Shown: one piece after another, positions 34,435 through 42,713 of the stretch | Position numbering within the stretch: the stretch's first letter is position 1 | How the letters are laid out: the number at the start of each line of letters is the position of its first letter | From: Asbonarchaeum sp964517675 | Lineage (GTDB): Archaea; Nanohalarchaeota; Nanosalinia; Nanosalinales; Nanoanaerosalinaceae | Assembly: GCA_964517675.1 (NCBI GenBank) | Contig: CAZFEL010000003.1 | Coordinates: 62,001 to 126,000 of the forward strand | Reading direction: 5' to 3' | Length of the DNA: 64,000 bases | Position numbers and translations under genes: made by a program | The notes under the pieces: generated by a model | What the model saw: only the letters and a program-made list of their open reading frames with translations | Told to the model about the DNA's origin: nothing | Databases searched by the model: none

Positions 34435-36273
34435 TCATGCGTTGTCCCTCCCGAAGGGCCTGTACGTCCGGCCACCGCCGTCGAAGAACTTCATGAACAT
34501 CTCGACGTAGTGGAGCCGGATGCCCTGGAGGAACCCTTCCATGATCTTGATGAACGTGTTCATACCGTGTCCGATCATCAGGATAACCGTCCCGCCCATC
34601 AGGCCGATGAGGGTGCCTGTCGCGTACAGCGGTGACGCCAGCGAGTTGACGACCTGTGCGAGTGCGTACGCTGCCACCGCGACACCGAAGATCCGGAGGT
34701 ACGAGAGGATATTCGACAGCAGTGATGGGATCTCGACGATCCCTTCGATGCCCTCGCCTTTGGCCAGCAGCAGGACGCTGGCCGCGAGGATCGGGGCCCC
34801 GACGGTCGTTCCATAAAGCACCCACGCCAGCGCGCCGATCTGGATCCCTATCCAGCTCCCTTTTGCCATAATCGCCTCGAGGAGGCCGTGGTGGTTGTAC
34901 TCGTTGACCATCCCGAGGATGTAACCCAGGTTGATATGGGCCACCCCGATGATCGCTGCCATCATGAAGACCTGGCTCCAGTGATACGAGCGGTGGAACA
35001 GGATCGGTATCTGGCTGAACACCTCGAGCCCGGTCAGGGCGGTGAGGACGGAGTCCTCTCCGAATATGATGAAGCCAAAGGCATCACCGAAGGCGAGCCC
35101 GAAGACGAACGTCGCCGCGGACGCGAAAAGCAGTGACTTGAAGACATCCCTCGCCCCGGGGAACATCCGCATCGCAAGGTAAAACACGATGCCGCTGGTC
35201 AGCCCGTAGCCGGCATCACCGATCATGAACCCGAAAAACAGGGGGAACGTGAGGAACAGCATGAAGGTGGGATCGATCTCGTCGTACTTCGGGACCGAGA
35301 CCAGATCGGTCAGGGTCTCGAACTCATCGATCGGTGAGGGGTTGTCATGTTCGACAGGCGGCGTCTTCTCGGCCTCTTCTCGCTGGACGTGAACCGTGTT
35401 ATCGGATCCGTCTTCGAGCTCTTCCTTGACGGCTCGGAACGTGTCCGCCGGGACCCATCCCTCCGCGATGAAGGCGTTGTCCGAGGTCGCAAAGCGCAGT
35501 GGCGCTTCTGCTTTCTCCAGTTCCTCGGCGAGTTCCGTCTCGTTCGTCTCGAGGTACTGACGGTGTTCCTCCGCCACCGTGTGGATCTCCTCCCGGTTGG
35601 CCCTGATGCCTGCCTCGATCTCATCAATATCCTGTTTAAGGCTCTGTAGCTCGTCTTTCACGCTCCCCTCGCGTTCGATGAGGGGGATTATCTCTCGTGG
35701 CTGGAAGCTGTGATCGTTCAGTACGGCCCCGATGTCCGCAGAGGCATCGACGAACAGGGCTATATCCTTGCCGTCCTGATGGAGTTCGTACCGTCCCTCC
35801 GGGAGCTCGTCCTCGATCCCGGGATCGTCCACCCGTCCCAGGTGAATATCAAGGGAGTCATAGTCCCTGAATGCGTCAAGATTAAGCTCGAGACGCTTGA
35901 TGGCCTTGAGGAGGTTCTTGAGTTCTTTTTTATCCTCTTTATCTGACTCGAGATCGTCGATCTCCTCTTCGAGTGCATCGAGACGGTCCTGTATATCATC
36001 GATCCTGTCATCGAGTTTGTCGAGACCGTGGAGCTCGACCGGGCCGTCTGCATCCGTGTCCGGCAGCCTGTCCAGCAGTGAGCGGAGCCCCACCAGGGTG
36101 GAGGAGATATCCTCAGCATGGGGCTCGGGTGTCCCGACCTCGAAGTCCTCATGGTCGCCGTCATACTCCTCGATATCGAGGACCCCGAGATGGTGGAGCT
36201 GCCGTATCGTGTAATCTAGCTTCGACTGCGGGCCGGTGATAGAAATGTTTTCCATCTCGCGTGGCTGCATCAT
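34435..36273 (-). CDS. atpI: A-type ATP synthase subunit I (a subunit)
   Basis: 612 aa. The N-terminal ~330 residues are an acidic coiled-coil stalk domain; the C-terminal half has 7-8 transmembrane segments (start FMLFLTFPLFFGFMIGDAGY), with the conserved LSYLRIFGVAVAAYALAQV helix bearing the essential Arg. Expression is coupled with atpH upstream. Confidence 0.93.
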   Translation of the reverse strand: MMQPREMENISITGPQSKLDYTIRQLHHLGVLDIEEYDGDHEDFEVGTPEPHAEDISSTLVGLRSLLDRLPDTDADGPVELHGLDKLDDRIDDIQDRLDALEEEIDDLESDKEDKKELKNLLKAIKRLELNLDAFRDYDSLDIHLGRVDDPGIEDELPEGRYELHQDGKDIALFVDASADIGAVLNDHSFQPREIIPLIEREGSVKDELQSLKQDIDEIEAGIRANREEIHTVAEEHRQYLETNETELAEELEKAEAPLRFATSDNAFIAEGWVPADTFRAVKEELEDGSDNTVHVQREEAEKTPPVEHDNPSPIDEFETLTDLVSVPKYDEIDPTFMLFLTFPLFFGFMIGDAGYGLTSGIVFYLAMRMFPGARDVFKSLLFASAATFVFGLAFGDAFGFIIFGEDSVLTALTGLEVFSQIPILFHRSYHWSQVFMMAAIIGVAHINLGYILGMVNEYNHHGLLEAIMAKGSWIGIQIGALAWVLYGTTVGAPILAASVLLLAKGEGIEGIVEIPSLLSNILSYLRIFGVAVAAYALAQVVNSLASPLYATGTLIGLMGGTVILMIGHGMNTFIKIMEGFLQGIRLHYVEMFMKFFDGGGRTYRPFGRDNA

Positions 36274-36291
36274 CGGTCTGTCCCTGTATCC

Positions 36292-36612
36292 TTACTTGAA
36301 CTCCTCGCGGAACCGTTCTTCGAGCATGTCCACCGCGTCCTCGAGGTTCGCCTGTCCGTCTTCCTGTAGGTCCTTTGCCTCCTCGCGGGCCGTCTCGAGG
36401 ATGTCTTCTTTCTCGTCCTCGATATCGTCCCGCACGTCATCGAGGATATCCTCGCGGAGATCATCGAGTTCGTCCCGGGCGTCCTGGATGATCTCATCGG
36501 CCTTTTCCCGTGCCTCCTCGCGTTTCTCGTCTGCCTTCGTTCGGGCCGTTTCCTTTTTCTCCCGGGCCTGCTTTTCGACGTCAGAAATCTCGTCGACGGT
36601 ACTGGCTGACAT
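36292..36612 (-). CDS. atpH: A-type ATP synthase subunit H
   Basis: 106 aa from the ATG at 36612 (MSASTVDEISDVEKQAREKK), almost entirely one charged coiled coil, as for peripheral-stalk subunit H. First gene of the operon; a TATA-like tattaaaag at 36637-36646 lies about 30 bp upstream, which rejects the longer 134-aa frame. Confidence 0.88.
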   Translation of the reverse strand: MSASTVDEISDVEKQAREKKETARTKADEKREEAREKADEIIQDARDELDDLREDILDDVRDDIEDEKEDILETAREEAKDLQEDGQANLEDAVDMLEERFREEFK

Positions 36613-36840
36613 GCTTGTCGAAGCCTCCGAGAACAATCTTTTAATACCTAACTGTGGCGGAGGACCGCCAGAAAGCCAGAATTTAATCCGTAGCATTCCC
36701 GTGTCGTCTTTATCAACGTTCCGTCCCGCACCTCGATAGAATTAACGAATGTAAAGAACTATGGTGTTCTCCGGATCATCCCGATCCAGTGCTTGTATCT
36801 TTTTATGCCGCTACAGGAAACTGTATACAGGTGACTCATC

Positions 36841-37275
36841 ATGGCAGAGGAACACGACTGTTCAGCATGCGGGAAGAGTTTCGATACGAAACGCGGACTC
36901 AATGTCCACAAGAGCAGGGTCCATGCCTCGACCGAGAAGAAGAAAGAGGAGGTCGTCCTCCTCGAGATGGTAAGCGAGGGTCGGAAGTCGGTCGAGCAGA
37001 TGATGGACGATCTTGACTGGGATGAATCCCGGGTCAAGGACCGCCTGGATGAGCTGGTGGACAAGGACTATCTGAGGCGGAACGTCGAGTCCGGCAAGAA
37101 GACGATCTACGAGCTGACAGAGCCTGGACGGGAGCACATCCCCGAGCTGGTCAATGAGGTCGTCGAGGAGACCCGTGACTGGGTCGACAACGTCAGGGGC
37201 TCCTTCGAGAAGCACCTCGGCGCGATGCTACCCGAGGTCGATGTCACCTGGCCGACGGACAAGGAGGACGAGTAA
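36841..37275 (+). CDS. C2H2 zinc finger plus winged-helix regulator
   Basis: 144 aa. Residues 7-28 are a C2H2 finger with C-x2-C-x12-H-x4-H spacing (Cys7, Cys10, His23, His28), very like the one fused to AtpD. A winged helix follows (LLEMVSEGRKSVEQMMDDL then LVDKDYLRRNVESGKKTIYE). Likely a transcription factor. A ctttttatg TATA-like element lies ~38 bp upstream, and the gene diverges from the ATP synthase operon. Confidence 0.8.
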   Translation: MAEEHDCSACGKSFDTKRGLNVHKSRVHASTEKKKEEVVLLEMVSEGRKSVEQMMDDLDWDESRVKDRLDELVDKDYLRRNVESGKKTIYELTEPGREHIPELVNEVVEETRDWVDNVRGSFEKHLGAMLPEVDVTWPTDKEDE

Positions 37276-37350
37276 GACCGTCCTCCCGTTCCTCGTTCTT
37301 TTCTCTCTATCGACGTGTTGAAAAGCCTTCTCATCAGTGATAGGTGCAGG

Positions 37351-38079
37351 ATGACGACACACCGGTTCATGGATTCCTGGGAGGACGAGTACCGTCACAG
37401 GGACACTGACGAGCAGGACCTCGAGGCATACCAAAAGGAGCTCGAGGCGCTGCTGTATGAATCAGGGATCGAGGAAACCCCGGACTCGAAGGACATGAGC
37501 GGTCGGTACAGTCTCTCGGACCTGCGGACGAGGCACCCGGACGAGCTGGTACTGTCGACGGTGGGTCGGGAGTACGCGAACGGCCACTACGATTCCTGCG
37601 AGGGCACGCTGATGCTGACCGACGGGACCGTCGCGGACCACATCGCTGCGATCGAAGACGAGCTCGATGAGGAGACCGGCGTTTTCGGACGGATCTATGA
37701 CCGACGGAAAGAGACTCTCGATGCGGTTACGGACTGGTACGACCACGGTGCTTCCCAGCTGGACGGTATCGAGGAGTACAGCGAGCTTTTCCGGGAGGCA
37801 CACTCCCGCCAGCGGAAGGAACTGGTGTTTAACCCGGTCAACGGCATGTTCGGACTCCTTGCAGGCGGAGTGCTGGGGGCAGCCGGTATCGCATCCGGTG
37901 ATCTTGGTATCGCTGTGGCGGGCTACCTGACCGCAGAAGGCAGCCTCGGGACGGCAGCGGCACAGGAACTGCTCGAAGAAGGTCGACGTGACAGGTTCCA
38001 GGACGATGCAGCGGGCATGGTACTCGATCGGGTCGAGGAGGAACTCGATGATCCAACGATCGAGATCGGACGGTACTGA
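37351..38079 (+). CDS. Hypothetical protein with C-terminal Gly/Ala-rich membrane hairpin
   Basis: 242 aa from the ATG at 37351. The soluble acidic first two thirds include SRYSLSDLRTRHPDELVLST-like sequence; residues ~168-205 are a hydrophobic, Gly/Ala-rich hairpin (GLLAGGVLGAAGIASGDLGI), followed by a charged tail. It may be monotopic or a two-helix membrane protein. Unrecognised. Confidence 0.65.
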   Translation: MTTHRFMDSWEDEYRHRDTDEQDLEAYQKELEALLYESGIEETPDSKDMSGRYSLSDLRTRHPDELVLSTVGREYANGHYDSCEGTLMLTDGTVADHIAAIEDELDEETGVFGRIYDRRKETLDAVTDWYDHGASQLDGIEEYSELFREAHSRQRKELVFNPVNGMFGLLAGGVLGAAGIASGDLGIAVAGYLTAEGSLGTAAAQELLEEGRRDRFQDDAAGMVLDRVEEELDDPTIEIGRY

Positions 38080-38208
38080 TCATTCCATCTCGTTCCACAG
38101 GTCGGGGGTGTCCTCGGTCGTCGCCTTGCAGAACGGACATTTCTCCGGTGCCTCGTGGATCTCGTCCTTGTATTCGTAGCCACACTCCGTACATTTGTAC
38201 ATGGCCAT
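38080..38208 (-). CDS. Rubredoxin-like protein, 42 aa
   Basis: MAMYKCTECGYEYKDEIHEA then PEKCPFCKATTED. Two CxxC pairs in the layout of the rubredoxin domain of rubrerythrin, so it should bind one Fe (or Zn). An alternative ATG is two codons in. It lies downstream of trxB in the same direction and might accept electrons from it. Confidence 0.8.
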   Translation of the reverse strand: MAMYKCTECGYEYKDEIHEAPEKCPFCKATTEDTPDLWNEME

Positions 38209-38295
38209 CGTGTATCATTGCAGAGTTGGTCGGGCCCCGGTTTAAGTCTACGGGTCCCTGCGAGGACGGACCCGCCGGGACGATTTCGACATTGC

Positions 38296-39255
38296 TCAGC
38301 CCCTGCCACCGCCGGGATCGAACTCGATGGCGTCTTTGTCCTTGAGGAAGGTAGCGACATCGAGGGCGGCCTTGCATCCGTCACCTGCCGCGACGATGGC
38401 CTGTTCGGCCTCGATGTCCGCGACATCGCCTGCCGCGTACAGCCCCTTGACAGAGGTCCGGCAGTGGTTGTCCGTCAGGATCTTGCCTTCCTCGTCTTTC
38501 GCGACATCGGCGACGATCTCGGAGTTCGGCTCCCGCCCGATCTCGATGAACGCCCCTGCGACCTCGAGGGTCGTCTGTTCGCCGGTCTCTCTGTCCTCGT
38601 AGACGAGTTCCGTGAGCATGTCATCGCCGCGGAACTCCCTGGTGTCGACGTTGTGGATGACCTCGACGTTGTCCAGGTCCGGGATCTGCTCGATGGTGAT
38701 CGGCTCGCCGGACAGCTCGGAGCCGTAATTGAGCAGGTAGACCGTCTCGGCGATGTCGGAGAGGAACACAACGGCCTCTGTCCCGGCGTATCCCCCGCCA
38801 ATGACGGCGACGTCCTCCCCGCTGTACAGCGGTCCGTCACAGACCGCACAGTAGCCGACCCCGCGGTTGTTGTATTCCTCTTCACCGGGGATGTCGAGGC
38901 GGCGTGCCTCGGTGCCGCAGGCGACGATGACGGCCTCGGCGGTGACGGTCTCGCCGTCGTCCTTCCGGACGTGGAAGGTATCACCCACGTTCTCGACGGT
39001 CTCGACCCGTCCGCGGTCGGTATCGATATCGTAGTCCCTGACGTGGTCCTCGTATTTCTCGGAGATTCCGTTGCCTGTTTCCCCGGGGAGCCCGAGGTAG
39101 TTCTCGATGGAATCTGTCAGCAGGAGCTGGCCACCGAAATCTTCCGTGAGCATGAGCGTGTCGATCCGCGATCGGGCCGCATAGATGGCTGCAGAGCAAC
39201 CTGCCGGTCCACCGCCGATGATGATGAGTTCTCTATCCGCCATCAGAATCGCCAT
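38296..39255 (-). CDS. trxB: Thioredoxin reductase
   Basis: 319 aa flavoprotein: FAD-binding GGGPAGCSAA, redox centre Cys136/Cys139 (CAVCDG), NAD(P)-binding GGGYAGTEA, and C-terminal GLYAAGDVAD. It follows the ZIP-like gene by 30 bp, in a cluster with glutaredoxin, which could be its substrate. Confidence 0.92.
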   Translation of the reverse strand: MAILMADRELIIIGGGPAGCSAAIYAARSRIDTLMLTEDFGGQLLLTDSIENYLGLPGETGNGISEKYEDHVRDYDIDTDRGRVETVENVGDTFHVRKDDGETVTAEAVIVACGTEARRLDIPGEEEYNNRGVGYCAVCDGPLYSGEDVAVIGGGYAGTEAVVFLSDIAETVYLLNYGSELSGEPITIEQIPDLDNVEVIHNVDTREFRGDDMLTELVYEDRETGEQTTLEVAGAFIEIGREPNSEIVADVAKDEEGKILTDNHCRTSVKGLYAAGDVADIEAEQAIVAAGDGCKAALDVATFLKDKDAIEFDPGGGRG

Positions 39256-39285
39256 GAGAGGGTTCGGACCGCACTCTCAAATAGG

Positions 39286-39990
39286 TTACGCGAGGGACCA
39301 CACAAGCAGGATGATGATGCTGTAGGAGACGGCCCCAAGCAGGAACCCGAACGGCTCGGTCTCATCACCGGGCTTGAGGGAGTCACTGACGACGACATAG
39401 AGGAACATGCCGGTGACGGACGCGATCACCGTGTAGAACTGGAACGGGGTGATCGTCAGCAGGTGGGCGATGAGGACACCGAGCAGAACCGATGAGGAGA
39501 CCGCTATCTTTACCCCAAGGCTGTTCTTAATGTCTTCATCGAGCTCTGACAGCGAGAGACTGCTGACAGAGGTGTGGAACAGGACAGGGATGAAAAACAG
39601 GATGCCCCTGACCAGGCTGTCCTGGAGGAGGAACCATATGATGATCCCGAGTGCAAGATGGTAGATGAACAGGAACGCAGAGTGGAACTCCCTGAAATCC
39701 TCCCTGAACTTCTCGGCTGTCAGATCGTGGTGGTAGATGTATTTCTCGGTGAGATGCATCAGGCTGAACCCGCCGAGGCTGAGGAGGAAGACGATGTTGC
39801 CGGCGGCATCGACACCGGCGTAGAGCTCGGGGAACAGCTGGAGGAAGATGTACGCGACGGTCAGGCCGGCGGCGAACGAGGCGATGAGATGCTGGTGCGG
39901 GTAGGCCTGTTCATCGATCTCTTCGCCGAAGAAATGAACGACTGTGAGGATTGTCGCAAACCCCAGGGCCGGTACGAGTACTGAACTCAC
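39286..39990 (-). CDS. ZIP-like multi-pass membrane protein
   Basis: 234 aa, GTG start, about 7-8 transmembrane segments. The arrangement HQHLIASFAAGLTVAYIFLQ, a His-rich loop, and VLFHTSVSSLSLSEL resembles ZIP-family metal transporters, but the classical HxxxE pattern is not clear. The GTG overlaps the stop of the small zinc-finger gene by 4 nt. Confidence 0.6.
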   Translation of the reverse strand: MSSVLVPALGFATILTVVHFFGEEIDEQAYPHQHLIASFAAGLTVAYIFLQLFPELYAGVDAAGNIVFLLSLGGFSLMHLTEKYIYHHDLTAEKFREDFREFHSAFLFIYHLALGIIIWFLLQDSLVRGILFFIPVLFHTSVSSLSLSELDEDIKNSLGVKIAVSSSVLLGVLIAHLLTITPFQFYTVIASVTGMFLYVVVSDSLKPGDETEPFGFLLGAVSYSIIILLVWSLA

Positions 39991-40109
39991 TGGTCGTCAC
40001 TGTGGTTGTCCTGCCGGTGCTCGTCCATCGCATCTTCGGAGAGGAAACTCATCCTGCACTCAGGACATGCCAGGGGCCGGCTGTCCCCGTAGGCCGTCTT
40101 CTGACTCAT
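39987..40109 (-). CDS. C2H2 zinc finger microprotein, 40 aa
   Basis: MSQKTAYGDSRPLACPECRM continues to DEHRQDNHSDDQ. Cys15, Cys18, His31, His36 give C-x2-C-x12-H-x4-H, the same spacing as the fingers at AtpD and at 36841. It overlaps the glutaredoxin stop (40106-40109) and the ZIP-like start, so all three are translationally coupled. Confidence 0.75.
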   Translation of the reverse strand: MSQKTAYGDSRPLACPECRMSFLSEDAMDEHRQDNHSDDQ

Positions 40110-40357
40110 GCCTCGATACCGAGCAGGTCTGAGAGTTTCTCCTCGTTGAACCCGACGATGACCTCTTCCTCGCCATCGTTCTGGATGACGACGACAGGGA
40201 CGCCACGCTGACCGGTCTTCTCGATCATCTCCTTGGCCTTATCGCGGTCTTCGGCCACGTCGTGTTCGGTGTACTCGATATCGTGTTCCTTGAAGAACGT
40301 TTTTGTCTTCTTGCAGTACTGACAGGTCGGTGTGGTATAGATGGTGACGTCTGTCAT
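40106..40357 (-). CDS. Glutaredoxin-like protein (NrdH type)
   Basis: 83 aa thioredoxin fold. Redox motif CQYC at Cys12/Cys15, cis-Pro in RGVPVVVI, and GFNEEKLSDLL at the end. Reduces disulfides, probably recharged by the TrxB encoded in the same cluster. First gene of the cluster. Confidence 0.9.
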   Translation of the reverse strand: MTDVTIYTTPTCQYCKKTKTFFKEHDIEYTEHDVAEDRDKAKEMIEKTGQRGVPVVVIQNDGEEEVIVGFNEEKLSDLLGIEA

Positions 40358-40396
40358 TGTGCTGTTGGAAAAGGCGAGCTCTCGCTATTTAAAGCA

Positions 40397-41623
40397 TCAG
40401 GTGATCTCGGGGAAACGTCGTCTGTACAGTCCCACGCCTGCGAGGCCAGCTGCCGCCAATCCGGCAAGGAGCAGCCACAGGAGACCGGGACGGGCCGAAT
40501 CGAGGAACCAGCCACCAACCACCGGCCCGAAGATGAACCCGGATGACCACGCGATCGAGTACACTGAGATGAAGGCTCCCCGCTTGTCATCGGGGGCGAT
40601 GTCCGTGACCAGGGTGATTGAGGCAGGGCCAAAGACCATGCCGGCGAACGATATGAGCACCAGCGCCATGACAGAAAGTATCAACGCCGTCATCCCCGGC
40701 TGGGCGACAAAGATCAGGGCGGCGGCACCACCCCACAACAGGAACCCGGTCCTGACGGCGTCCATGGCGGTGATGGTCTCTATGCGGTCAGTCACCGTGA
40801 GCTGGAACATGACAAGCAGTGCAGCATAGATGAGGAAGGCGTTCCCGATGAGCAGGTTTGATACCCCGAGGACGTCCTTGAGGTACGGTGCGAGGATCTG
40901 GAAGAGATGTGCCATCATCGTGGCGAACAGCGAGGACAGCAGGACAAAGCCCATGAGCCGGCGGTCCCGCAGGGCGGTAAGCAGTCCGTCCCCGTCATGA
41001 TCGATGTCATCCGGCCGGGTCTCGGGCAGCTTGAAGAGGACGATGAGGAGGAACAGAGCGGTGAACGCGATATCGAGGTAGTAAAGCATCACATAGGAGA
41101 ACGTCGCGATGAATCCCCCGATTGCGATACCGATACCCAGGCCACCCGTCCGGATGGCACGATCGAGGGCGTATGCCTTCTCTCGCATCTCATCGCTGAC
41201 GAGATCGGAGACCATCGAGAGGGTGGCTGGCCAGAACAGCCCGATCCCGATCCCTTCGAGGGTAACGGCGATCAGGAGGCCGGTGAGATCACGGGCGAGG
41301 ACGTAGCCACCGTAGCCGGCGATGAGGAACACGACCGCGGCGATGAGGGTGATCCGTCTCCCCATCCTGTCGACGGTCTCCCCTGCGATGAGCTTGCCGC
41401 TGATATCGATGACCGCCCGGAACCCGAGAGCGATCCCGATGATGCCGTACTGGAGCCCGACGACCTCGTGGAAGTAGATTGTTATGAACGGCAGGATGAA
41501 CCCGGTACCGACCGCGTTGACCATGATACCGAAAAACAGCAACCGGGTCGTGGTATCGAAGGCCGCGAGATCGGAGCGGTACGTGGCCAGTGTGGTCCGG
41601 GGGTCCAGAACCGACAAGTCCAT
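40397..41623 (-). CDS. Major facilitator superfamily transporter
   Basis: 408 aa, about 12 transmembrane segments. The loop 2-3 motif D-R-M-G-R-R (ETVDRMGRRITLI) is clear. Drug or metabolite efflux is possible; the substrate cannot be told. Confidence 0.87.
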   Translation of the reverse strand: MDLSVLDPRTTLATYRSDLAAFDTTTRLLFFGIMVNAVGTGFILPFITIYFHEVVGLQYGIIGIALGFRAVIDISGKLIAGETVDRMGRRITLIAAVVFLIAGYGGYVLARDLTGLLIAVTLEGIGIGLFWPATLSMVSDLVSDEMREKAYALDRAIRTGGLGIGIAIGGFIATFSYVMLYYLDIAFTALFLLIVLFKLPETRPDDIDHDGDGLLTALRDRRLMGFVLLSSLFATMMAHLFQILAPYLKDVLGVSNLLIGNAFLIYAALLVMFQLTVTDRIETITAMDAVRTGFLLWGGAAALIFVAQPGMTALILSVMALVLISFAGMVFGPASITLVTDIAPDDKRGAFISVYSIAWSSGFIFGPVVGGWFLDSARPGLLWLLLAGLAAAGLAGVGLYRRRFPEIT

Positions 41624-41666
41624 GGTTCCAGGGGCGGAGGGGATGGTTTAAAGCCTGTCGGTCGGA

Positions 41667-41930
41667 TCAGTCCTGGATGGAGAGACGGACCGGCCCGTCC
41701 GTCTCCTGTATGTCGACGGGTTCATCGCCCTGTGTGACGGCGATACGATCTTCAGCGTCAAGTTTGGCTGCTACCGTCCGGACACGGAGCATCAGATTGT
41801 GCCACTCTTCCTCCCGCAGCCGCCTGGCGACTTCGGAGGGACAGATGGAGCTGTCCGGTCCCCGTTCCCGGACCAGGTCCAGGATGGTCTCCCGGATCGT
41901 GTCGTTCAGGATCCTGTCGTGATCTGATAC
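41667..41930 (-). CDS. DUF3253-like protein, start unresolved
   Basis: The domain begins around 41905 with IRETILDLVRERGPDSSICP and continues through SEVARRLREEEWHNLMLRVR, a winged-helix-like DUF3253 pattern. The frame is open back to 42086, but that includes the bidirectional TATA element at 41952-41961, so the real start should be near 41930. No ATG, GTG or TTG lies there in frame (codons CTG, GTA and CTG occur). The end at 41667 is firm. Confidence 0.6.
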   Translation of the reverse strand, partial: VSDHDRILNDTIRETILDLVRERGPDSSICPSEVARRLREEEWHNLMLRVRTVAAKLDAEDRIAVTQGDEPVDIQETDGPVRLSIQD

Positions 41931-41951
41931 GGATGTACTCAGAGCGGCCAG

Positions 41952-41961
41952 ATGTTTAAAG
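41952..41961. promoter_or_regulatory. Bidirectional TATA element between DUF3253 and DUF3467 genes
   Basis: atgtttaaag is centred about 29 bp before the ATG of the DUF3467 gene and at a similar distance from the expected start of the DUF3253 gene on the other strand. One near-palindromic box may serve both. Confidence 0.55.
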
Positions 41962-41985
41962 CTTGGTCGAGCGATCCGGTGTAGA

Positions 41986-42315
41986 ATGACGTCCGACAAG
42001 AACGTCCATGCGGATCTGGGCGAATCGTTCACTGCTGATGGTGTGACGATCCTGCACGGTGAGGGCAAGGTCGTGCTGGATTTCAAACAGACTGCCCCAC
42101 GTATCGATCAGGTAGGGGACGATCAGCGCCAGACACTGGTGATCGAACACCAGCCGATCGTGCTCCAGCCACAGGCAGCGAAGATTCTCAAACAAGTGCT
42201 GGAGGACAATATAGAGAACTACGAACAGCAGTACGGCGAGATAGAGACGCCTGACCTGGATACCGAGAGCCCGGTCGAGACCGCGGACCCGGAGGACCAC
42301 GAGTACATCGGCTGA
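41986..42315 (+). CDS. DUF3467 family protein
   Basis: 109 aa. The block VVLDFKQTAPRIDQVGDDQR then HQPIVLQPQAAKILKQVLED matches DUF3467, a small family found near transcription or phage-like genes, of unknown function. Leaderless promoter at 41952-41961. Acidic tail. Confidence 0.78.
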   Translation: MTSDKNVHADLGESFTADGVTILHGEGKVVLDFKQTAPRIDQVGDDQRQTLVIEHQPIVLQPQAAKILKQVLEDNIENYEQQYGEIETPDLDTESPVETADPEDHEYIG

Positions 42316-42330
42316 AACGGTCGGTGAAAC

Positions 42331-42340
42331 CTTTATATTG
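42331..42340 (+). promoter_or_regulatory. TATA box for tRNA-Glu
   Basis: ctttatattg lies ~40 bp before the mature 5' end of the tRNA, leaving a short leader for RNase P. Confidence 0.55.
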
Positions 42341-42374
42341 TTTAGTGTGGGACAGTTGGTCGCTGATCAATCTC

Positions 42375-42449
42375 GCCCCGGTGGTGTAGTCTGGCCAATC
42401 ATCTCGCCCTCTCGAGGCGAAGACCCGAGTTCAAATCTCGGCCGGGGCA
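42375..42449 (+). tRNA. tRNA-Glu (anticodon CTC)
   Basis: GCCCCGG/CCGGGGC acceptor stem, anticodon arm TCGCC-CTCTCGA-GGCGA with CTC, T arm CGAG-TTCAAAT-CTCG, discriminator A, no CCA encoded and no intron. Confidence 0.95.
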
Positions 42450-42713
42450 TAGGCCGGCACCAGAAGCCTCTTTCGCTGGATGGCCATGTGTGGAGGCATG
42501 AGGAACGATACACATGGACTCGCCAATCTCGATGCCCGGGTAGCCCTCCTTGTCGAACAGCTCATCGAGATCGAGGTCGTACGGAGCGTCCATGACAGCC
42601 GGCCAACCTTCAAATTTTTCAACCTGTCGGTGACAACAACGTGGCGGCCCGGCCGATACCTTCTTTCCATCCAAGGACATAAATACCGCCAGACCGCCCT
42701 CAATGGCAGGACG

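Noticed and set aside
38155..39495. 446-codon plus-strand ORF opposite trxB
   Set aside because: Mirror of thioredoxin reductase, which has complete motifs on the minus strand.
42399..42593. Minus-strand ORF (MDAPYDLDLDELFDKEGYPG start) with an AT-rich box about 24 bp upstream
   Set aside because: The first half has coding-like composition, but it runs into tRNA-Glu and ends in the typical tRNA-complement peptide; no clear stop before the tRNA, so not supported as a gene.
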